Shown: positions 58,050 to 64,000 of the stretch, one piece after another
Layout: each line of letters starts with the position of its first letter
Position numbering within the stretch: the first letter of the stretch is position 1
NCBI RefSeq assembly: GCF_004114955.1
Contig: NZ_CP030053.1
Location: 2,480,001 to 2,544,000 of the forward strand
Direction: 5' to 3'
DNA from: Bradyrhizobium guangzhouense
GTDB lineage: Bacteria; Pseudomonadota; Alphaproteobacteria; Rhizobiales; Xanthobacteraceae
Length of the DNA stretch: 64,000 nucleotides
Program-made: the position numbers and the translations under genes
The notes under the pieces: model-generated
The model's database searches: none
What the model was told of the DNA's origin: nothing
The model's input: only the letters and a program-made list of their open reading frames with translations

Positions 58050-59243
58050 TCAAACTAACGCCAGGTTCGTCGGGTGCACGCCCGTGAAGATGCGCTGGAT
58101 GCTCTCGTTGCCGAGACCGAAGACGTGGCCGAGCAGATCGGCGAACAGCGCGCGATAATCGGTCAGCACGGGATAGTCGCGGTTCTGGAACAGGTGCGGC
58201 TGCTCGACCTTGACCTGCTCGCCGAGAACGCGGCCGCCATTGATGCCGCCACCTAGCACCCAATAGACGCTGCCGTGACCATGATCGGTGCCGCGGTCGC
58301 CATTCTCGCGGAAGGTGCGGCCGAATTCGGAGATGACGACCACCACCGTATCTCGCCAAGCGGCTGGCCCGATTTCCTCGGAGAAGCCGACGAGTGCGCG
58401 ACCGAGCTCGCCGAGCCGGTCGGCGAGATAGCCGTTGGCGGCACCCTGGTTGACATGGGTGTCCCAGCCACCGACGTCGACGAAGCCGAGGTTGAACTGC
58501 TCGCGCATCAAGCGGCCGATACGCCGCGCCGACAATTCGAAACCGCGTGGCGAGACCGCGCCGCGGTTGGCGGCATTCATCTCCTCGGAGACCGACCGGT
58601 AGACGTCGTCGCGCACCCGAAAACCTTCCGACACCGAGGCCGCCAGGTTGGACTGGGCGTACATCTTCTTGATCAGATCGGCCTGACGGTCGTCGACGCC
58701 GGGCTTTCCGACGTTGTTGATGCCAATGTTCGGCACCTGTGTCTTGCCGCGGAAGATCAGCGGGAGCTGGTCGGTGAACGCGATCGGTTTGACCCGCGTC
58801 AGCTCGATGGCGAGCCTGCTCATGAAGCCCGAGCGATAGTCGCGGGAGCTGCCGGCGGATTGGCCGAGCTCGATCGTATCCTGGGTCTCGAAATGGCTTC
58901 TGGTCAGGTCGTCGCTGGTGCCGGCGAAGGGAATGAAGGCGATTTCGCGCTTGGCCCAGAGCGGATAGATGCTGTCGCGCAGAGCCGGATGCAGGCCCCA
59001 ATCGGCATCGAGCGCGAGCGCGGCATTGGGGTTGCCAACATCGGGCTTGGCGATGGCGAGCGTCGGCCGTGAAGCACGATAAAAATCGCTCGACACCGGC
59101 ACGACGACATTCGCCGCGTCATAGGCGCCGCGCAGGAACACGACCAGCATGCGGGCGTTGGTCGCCGGCGCGGCCCAGACGCGGCCTGCCACCGTGAGCG
59201 GAGCGAGTGCGGCAAAGGTCTTGATCAGCTCGCGACGGTTCAT
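58050..59243 (-). CDS. DUF1501 family Tat-exported protein
   Basis: This 397-residue protein has a twin-arginine signal (MNRRELIKTFAALAPLTVAG) and the DUF1501 domain. Marks are MLVVFLRGAYDAANVVVP, WGLHPALRDSIYPLW, SHFETQDTIELG, VDVGGWDTHVNQG and FGRTFRENGDRGTDHGHGSV. The fold is related to alkaline phosphatases, and the conserved Asp/His residues (GWDTH, TDHGHG) could bind metal. It follows the DUF1800 gene by 15 bp with a GGAGG site, so the two form an operon. DUF1501-DUF1800 pairs are widespread but unassigned. Confidence 0.9.
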   Translation of the reverse strand: MNRRELIKTFAALAPLTVAGRVWAAPATNARMLVVFLRGAYDAANVVVPVSSDFYRASRPTLAIAKPDVGNPNAALALDADWGLHPALRDSIYPLWAKREIAFIPFAGTSDDLTRSHFETQDTIELGQSAGSSRDYRSGFMSRLAIELTRVKPIAFTDQLPLIFRGKTQVPNIGINNVGKPGVDDRQADLIKKMYAQSNLAASVSEGFRVRDDVYRSVSEEMNAANRGAVSPRGFELSARRIGRLMREQFNLGFVDVGGWDTHVNQGAANGYLADRLGELGRALVGFSEEIGPAAWRDTVVVVISEFGRTFRENGDRGTDHGHGSVYWVLGGGINGGRVLGEQVKVEQPHLFQNRDYPVLTDYRALFADLLGHVFGLGNESIQRIFTGVHPTNLALV

Positions 59244-59258
59244 GGTGACCTCCGGTGC

Positions 59259-60845
59259 TCAGTGCATGAATTCCGGTGACGACAGGAACAACGTGTTCCA
59301 GTCTTGCGGAGAAATCGCCCTGTCGAGCGAGGCCAGCGTCGCCGGGCCGAGGGTCTTGCGAAGGCCGTTGAAGTACAGCGCGTTCTGGAGCAGCGGGAAC
59401 GCGGGTTGCTCGACCGGGTTCGGTCCGTCGGATTTGAACAGGCCGGACGAGCCGGATCCGATCTGGCGTGCGATCTCGAAGCGAACCATCATCTGTCCGG
59501 GACCGTTCCATGACGCCGAGGTCAGCGCGTAGCCGTCCGGCGTCTCGTGGTTGAACAGGCCTTCGCCGAGGCGGTTGATCCAGCCCTGGATCGGTGCCGT
59601 GTTCAGGATCACCCGGTCGTCATAGGCGAGACGGACGGCCGACAGCACGTATTGCACGGGATCCTTGAAGCGCGTGCCCGGCTTCAGTGCGGCTTCGAAT
59701 TCGCTCGAATGGACCATCGTGGCGAGCACGGCGGCGATGTCGCCGTCGGTGGTTTTGAAGGTCTGCGCCATCCGCTGCACCAGCGCATCGGGCGGATTAT
59801 CCGAGACGAAGTAGGTCGCGATCTTGCGCGACACATGGGTTGCGGTCGCCGGATGGTGGACCAGGATGTCGATGGCCTCGTCGACTTCAGCAAGCCCGCG
59901 GCCCTTGATGATATGACCGAGGAAGGTCTTGTCGCTGTAATCGTGACGGGACGGGTTGAACTCGAAGGCGCCTTCGCGCACGAGTTGGGACTGTAGTTCC
60001 GGCTTGAGTTTCGGGTCTTCCGGCTTGGTGTCGATGCCGACCCCGGTCAGGATTTTCGCAAGCGCCTCGACGTCGGCCTGGGTGTAGCCGGAGCCGACAC
60101 CCATGGTGTGCAGCTCCATGATTTCGCGGGCGTAGTTCTCATTCAGATGGCCCACCGCGTTGTCGGCATTGTCGAGATAGCGCAGCATCGCGGGATGACG
60201 AGCGGTTGCCGCGAGCAGGTCACGAAATTTGCCGAGTGCGTTGGGACGGATGGCGTGATCGATGTAGTCACCGACCAGCACACGCAGATTCGATTTGTAC
60301 TGATGCACGTTGAAATGATTGAACCAGAACCAGACCATGCGTTCGCGCAACTGGTCCGGCGCGTACAGCGCGCGCAGGATGGTGCGCGCAGCGGCCTGCC
60401 TGGCGCGATCGTTCATCGCCTGCTGAAAGACCTGCTGCGCGGCCTTCCTCTGCTCGGGATCGGCAACCTGGTTGGCGCTCTTGGACTGTTGCTCGAAGGC
60501 GAGGGCAATGTCGAACGGGAAGCTGTGGAGGTCGGGCATCGCCTCGATTTGCGCCTTTGCAGCGTCGGGCAATGGCGGATTGGCGGCCGGGTGCAATTGC
60601 TCCTGGAGCCAGCGTTCGGCGCCGATGCCATGCATGTGTGTGGCGCTTGACGTGCTCGCGCCAAAAGTCAGCCGATCGAGCAAAGCGAGATCATGCGGAT
60701 TGAGATCGTCGGCACGGCAAATGTTCGGCATCAAACCTGCAGCGACCGCCACGAGCGCCACGAGGCGCGACCTCGGCAGCCGACGAAATGTACCTCTGCT
60801 ATTCACGATCGGTCCCGACGGGCTCGAACTGCACGAGACGCCCAT
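59259..60845 (-). CDS. DUF1800 family exported protein
   Basis: This 528-residue protein has a signal peptide (SRLVALVAVAAGLMPNICRA) and the DUF1800 domain: LLDRLTFGAS, RERMVWFWFNHFNVH, NYAREIMELHTMGVGSGYTQ, FLGHIIKG, and CTSASWNGPGQMM-like sequence (here ALTSASWNGPGQMM). The His/Glu-rich helical core suggests a metal site. The start is uncertain: the ATG at 60845 gives a 25-residue polar lead, while a GTG at 60806 (VNSRGTFRR) would give a standard signal peptide. It is the first gene of the pair with DUF1501. Confidence 0.88.
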   Translation of the reverse strand: MGVSCSSSPSGPIVNSRGTFRRLPRSRLVALVAVAAGLMPNICRADDLNPHDLALLDRLTFGASTSSATHMHGIGAERWLQEQLHPAANPPLPDAAKAQIEAMPDLHSFPFDIALAFEQQSKSANQVADPEQRKAAQQVFQQAMNDRARQAAARTILRALYAPDQLRERMVWFWFNHFNVHQYKSNLRVLVGDYIDHAIRPNALGKFRDLLAATARHPAMLRYLDNADNAVGHLNENYAREIMELHTMGVGSGYTQADVEALAKILTGVGIDTKPEDPKLKPELQSQLVREGAFEFNPSRHDYSDKTFLGHIIKGRGLAEVDEAIDILVHHPATATHVSRKIATYFVSDNPPDALVQRMAQTFKTTDGDIAAVLATMVHSSEFEAALKPGTRFKDPVQYVLSAVRLAYDDRVILNTAPIQGWINRLGEGLFNHETPDGYALTSASWNGPGQMMVRFEIARQIGSGSSGLFKSDGPNPVEQPAFPLLQNALYFNGLRKTLGPATLASLDRAISPQDWNTLFLSSPEFMH

Positions 60846-60967
60846 AGCTCATGACGCGCGCACATCATGCGCCGGTCGGCTGAACCTGCCCTGAATGGAA
60901 TGGACTCAATTGATGGCAGCGCCATCAATTTCCGGCGAGCTGCAACCGGTTCCCACCCCGCCGGCTA

Positions 60968-62917
60968 TCACTGCGCGCCCGGCAGCAGCGGAGCCAGAAG
61001 CCCGGGGGTCACGCCCGGCGGCACGGCATCCAGCCCCAGCACCGCGCTTGCAGCGGGCAGGGTCGCATCCGCCATCGCGGCGTGGCCTTCGGCGCTCGGA
61101 TGCACGGCACCGCCGTACACCGCCGAGAGCACGCCCCAGGTCGCGTCGTGGATGTCATTCGGCTGGCTCGCCGCCGGCAACCCCTGGGGATAGGTCATCG
61201 CTGCGAAATAGCTGTCATTGGCGTCGCGGATCCAGCGCGCGCGCGGCAGGTAAGCGCGATACTCCGAGGCGCCGCGGCCGCACAACATCGGCTGGCTCGC
61301 GCCCGACACGATGTCCGGATTGAAGCTCTGTCCGTTCTCGGCAAAGCAGGCGCGGTCGAATTCGGGATCGCTGCCGGCATGCGCGCAGAAGCCGTGATCG
61401 GCGAACGCGGCCTGGTGGGTATCGACAAAGGTCATGCGGTCAGCCTCGGGATCGCGGCACAGCGCACCGTTCGTGCAGGTGGCGAGCCCCTTCAACTGCG
61501 GCAGGAACTCGGTGTCGACGAAGGTCGAGACGCGGGCGAGGCGCTGCGAATCGGCCTTGAAGGCGGGATGGATGTCAAAGCCGGCGCGGCCGCCGCGACA
61601 GGGCACGCCGCCGTCTGCAAGCGCCGGATTGGCGTAGGAGACATAGACTACATGCGAGAGATCGCCGCCGACCAGCGGCTTCAGCGCCTCGCGCAGCTTG
61701 ACGAAATTCTGCGGCAACTCGCGCCGGAGCGCGTCACGGGATTCGTCGACGCTCGCCATCACGCCGGAGCGGCGGAACAGCGCACGTTCGGTCGCCGTGT
61801 CGACGATGACGTCGGCGACCAGGCCGGAGAAATAGACGTCGTTGGCGCCGATCGAGAGCAGCACGAGATCGAGATTGCGATCCGGCTGACGCTTCTTGGC
61901 CGCGGCCAGCGCCTCACGCAGTTCGGCGACCTGCGCATTCACACTGGTGTTGCAGACGCCGGACTTGCCGGGCGGGCACTCGCGAGCGCGTTGGGAGCCG
62001 AGCAGCCCGTCGCTGATGCTGGCGCCGGTGCAGGCCAGCGGCAGATAGGTGACGGCGATATGGGTGTAGCGCACCGCGAGGGCGAGCGCGGTGCGCGCCT
62101 GATAACTGTAGAGCGAGCGGTGGCACGGCGAGTTGAACCAGAGCGCGCCATAGCGTTGCCAGTTGGCGAGCGTATCCGGCGCTTCGCAGGCGCGGCCGCC
62201 CTTGAAGCCGGCGCGGCTCGGCCGGTAATACTGTCCGCCGCCGGTGCCGAGATAGGAGCGGAAGCAGAAGCCTTCGTCCGACAGCGCCAGCGCCCGGTCC
62301 GGATTGCCCTCGCCGGAGGCGATGCTGTCGCCAAGGCCGGCGATGAAGATGTCGCGGACCTGGATCTCGGTCTGAAGGCGCTGGCTCGGATCGGAGCCGG
62401 AAGAGACGTCGACGGTTGCGACCGTCTGCTTGCCGTAACGGACCCGCAGATTGACCGGTTCGGCGCAGTCGAAGGTGGAGGATTGCGGCCCGTCACCGTC
62501 GTCGAACGACCAGGCGCAGGTGGCGCCGACCGGCACCGCGCCGGTCAGGCGCACCGTGATGGGGTGGTCGACCGGGGTGAGGTAGTTCTCTTTGACGTTG
62601 TCGCGGGTGCAGGGCTGGTTGACGCGGCCTTGCAGGTCGATGCAGAGGCGGTTGACCATGTTGCGGGCCCAGCCGCGGCCTTCGCTTTGCAGCTCCAGCG
62701 ACTGCTCGGCGGCGAGGATGCTGCGGTTACGGGCATTCTCCACATGGAGCAGGAAGTCGCGCTCCTCGCGGAACAGGCGGAAGCGGTTGCGGACCTCCCA
62801 ATTGATCTGCAGGGCGCCGGCATCCTGCGCGAGGACGCGCGGAAACGGCAGAACGGTGAGGAGCCCGTACAGCAGCAGGGCGCCTGCAAGGAAACGGCGA
62901 GGGGAAATCGACATCAT
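60968..62917 (-). CDS. Large exported SGNH/GDSL-type hydrolase
   Basis: This 649-residue protein has a signal peptide (MMSISPRRFLAGALLLYGLL, cleavage near RVLAQDA). The first ~165 mature residues are a separate, probably beta-rich domain (VRLTGAVPVGATCAWSFDDG looks PKD-like). The hydrolase follows: block I IAGLGDSIASGEGNPD, block III LLSIGANDVYFSGLV and the catalytic Asp-His region DATWGVLSA..., then HPSAEGHAAMAD. Many Cys (CFRSYL, CHRSLY, CTGAS, CPPGK, CNTS) suggest disulfides. Its substrate, perhaps a lipid or acetylated glycan, is unknown. I chose the ATG pair at 62917; the upstream 63 codons are unlike a signal peptide. Confidence 0.85.
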   Translation of the reverse strand: MMSISPRRFLAGALLLYGLLTVLPFPRVLAQDAGALQINWEVRNRFRLFREERDFLLHVENARNRSILAAEQSLELQSEGRGWARNMVNRLCIDLQGRVNQPCTRDNVKENYLTPVDHPITVRLTGAVPVGATCAWSFDDGDGPQSSTFDCAEPVNLRVRYGKQTVATVDVSSGSDPSQRLQTEIQVRDIFIAGLGDSIASGEGNPDRALALSDEGFCFRSYLGTGGGQYYRPSRAGFKGGRACEAPDTLANWQRYGALWFNSPCHRSLYSYQARTALALAVRYTHIAVTYLPLACTGASISDGLLGSQRARECPPGKSGVCNTSVNAQVAELREALAAAKKRQPDRNLDLVLLSIGANDVYFSGLVADVIVDTATERALFRRSGVMASVDESRDALRRELPQNFVKLREALKPLVGGDLSHVVYVSYANPALADGGVPCRGGRAGFDIHPAFKADSQRLARVSTFVDTEFLPQLKGLATCTNGALCRDPEADRMTFVDTHQAAFADHGFCAHAGSDPEFDRACFAENGQSFNPDIVSGASQPMLCGRGASEYRAYLPRARWIRDANDSYFAAMTYPQGLPAASQPNDIHDATWGVLSAVYGGAVHPSAEGHAAMADATLPAASAVLGLDAVPPGVTPGLLAPLLPGAQ

Positions 62918-63027
62918 GGCCCGCGTCTTCAACGGCAAAGTTGAGGCGGAAATAAGAGAGGATAGCTCTCGGGCCTGCAATCCTCCGACAACAGCTTTTG
63001 CGGGTTTCCGCGCGGCGGCTGGCCGCG

Positions 63028-64000
63028 TTACCGCTTGCTGGCCTGGCGCACCAACCGCTCGCGCTCCATCGGCGTCACCTCCGTGGGCAGGTTGGCCTGC
63101 GCGCAAGCTTCCGCCAGCCGGCGCCGTTCCTGCCAGGGCCGGACCACGTTCATCCAGAGCTCTCTCGTGCCCATGATGGAAATGGCGAGGCCGAACGGGA
63201 TCACGAAATAGAGGATACGGAAGACCAGCAGGGTCGCGAGCAATTGCTCGCGGCCGAATTCGGGCAGCGCCACCAGCATGGCGGCGTCGAATACGCCGAT
63301 CGAGCCGGGGGCGTGGCTGGCAAAGCCCAGCAGCGTCGCCAGAATGAACACCACCGCAAGCGACAGGAAGTCGATCGGCGGATCGGCCGGAATCAGCAGA
63401 TACATCGCAAAGGCACAGAAGCCGAGATCGACGACGCCGATCAGGATCTGCACCAGCGTCAGAGGCGCCGACGGCAGCACGACCTTCCAGCCCTTCTGGC
63501 CGAGTTCGCGGCGCTTCTCGCCCATGCTGAGCCAGACCAGGTAGGCGGCGATCGAGGCAAGGCCGCCGAACGCGATCAGCCGGTTGATCGACGATGGCAG
63601 CTGATCCATGTACGAGGCCGCGCCCGGATGGATGGCCATGCCGATCGACAGCACGAAGATGTTACCGAGCCAGAAGGTCAGGCCGGAGAGGAAGCAGATC
63701 TTGGCGACGTCGATCGCGTTCAGCCCATAGTCCGAATAAATCCGGAAGCGGATCGCGCCGCCCGTGAACACCGTGGCGCCGATGTTGTGGCCGATCGAAT
63801 AGGACGTGAAGCTCGAGAGTGCTGCGATGCGATAGGGCACGTGCTTCTTGCCGATCGTTCGCAATGCAAAAAAGTCGTAGAAGGTCAGCGTACAGAACGC
63901 GAAGAACACGCAGATCGCAGCAAGCCCGATATGGCCGCGGGGAATATCGGTCAATGCGGTCAGGATGACGCCGGTATCGATGCCCTTGAGGGTGCGCAGC
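63028..64000 (-). CDS. UPF0104 / LPG synthase TM-region family protein, partial
   Basis: This frame is open to the right window edge, so the N-terminus is missing. The readable part is ~323 codons with at least seven membrane helices. ALSSFTSYSIGHNIGATVFTGG followed by AIRFRIYSDYGL, and FASHAPGSIGVFDAAMLVALPEF, resemble the flippase domain of MprF-type proteins. It is a second UPF0104 protein in the window, but only distantly like the one at 273-1232. It ends 111 bp before the SGNH hydrolase start, so the two may be cotranscribed. Codons upstream of the TTG at 63954 (LRTLKGIDTGVILTAL) look coding, so that TTG is not the start. Confidence 0.85.
   Translation of the reverse strand, partial: LRTLKGIDTGVILTALTDIPRGHIGLAAICVFFAFCTLTFYDFFALRTIGKKHVPYRIAALSSFTSYSIGHNIGATVFTGGAIRFRIYSDYGLNAIDVAKICFLSGLTFWLGNIFVLSIGMAIHPGAASYMDQLPSSINRLIAFGGLASIAAYLVWLSMGEKRRELGQKGWKVVLPSAPLTLVQILIGVVDLGFCAFAMYLLIPADPPIDFLSLAVVFILATLLGFASHAPGSIGVFDAAMLVALPEFGREQLLATLLVFRILYFVIPFGLAISIMGTRELWMNVVRPWQERRRLAEACAQANLPTEVTPMERERLVRQASKR

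Overview
The window is high-GC chromosomal DNA of an alphaproteobacterium, most likely Bradyrhizobium or a close relative in the Rhizobiales. The grounds are protein-level resemblance (a giant growth-pole-ring-type protein, a ferredoxin plus thioredoxin-reductase-like FNR pair, a MctP-type transporter with an SSF-domain kinase, DUF1127), promoters resembling CTTGAC-N17-CTATAT, and many intergenic palindromic repeats of the kind scattered through Bradyrhizobium genomes. I saw no rRNA, tRNA, prophage, transposase or CRISPR array. The species call is inference, as no database search was possible.

Layout. 1-8.0 kb holds envelope polysaccharide and nucleotide-sugar genes: a partial WecA/MraY-like transferase and a UPF0104 protein on the minus strand, then UDP-glucuronate 4-epimerase, mannose-1-P guanylyltransferase/isomerase, a WbpB/WbpE-like dehydrogenase and aminotransferase pair, and murJ. 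8.1-8.7 kb has a short leaderless ORF or small RNA ending in a strong terminator, followed by a DUF1127 gene. 9-18 kb has redox and signalling genes: an orphan molybdenum hydroxylase large subunit, cytochrome c', a Cys/Met-metabolism PLP enzyme, a CHRD protein, a diheme cytochrome, a stand-alone RAM domain, and a hybrid histidine kinase with a complete plant-ETR1-type ethylene-binding domain. 18-27.9 kb holds thiD, an LpxH-like phosphoesterase coupled to a glycosyltransferase, threonine dehydratase, a secreted caspase-like protein, an acidic protein of unknown function, an MFS carrier and dgcA.

28-31 kb is an Mla/MCE lipid-transport operon with a STAS-fused permease. 31.1-37.1 kb is a monocarboxylate symporter (DUF3311 plus SSF) followed by its likely SSF-domain hybrid kinase and NarL-type regulator. 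37.2-43.0 kb is one 1948-residue coiled-coil membrane protein resembling GPR/RgsE, divergent from an Hpt gene across a spacer with CtrA-like boxes. 43.9-47.6 kb holds ferredoxin, thioesterase, ferredoxin reductase and small secreted proteins.

47.9-55.9 kb is a complete minus-strand catabolic cluster for D-glucarate and galactarate: transporter, LysR regulator, KdgD, GudD, 2-oxoglutarate-semialdehyde dehydrogenase and GarD. Together these take both sugar diacids to 2-oxoglutarate. A shared 13-bp motif lies upstream of both the transporter and kdgD. 56.2-62.9 kb holds exported proteins (phosphodiesterase/AlkP-like, a DUF1800-DUF1501 pair, a large SGNH hydrolase), and the window ends inside a second UPF0104 gene.
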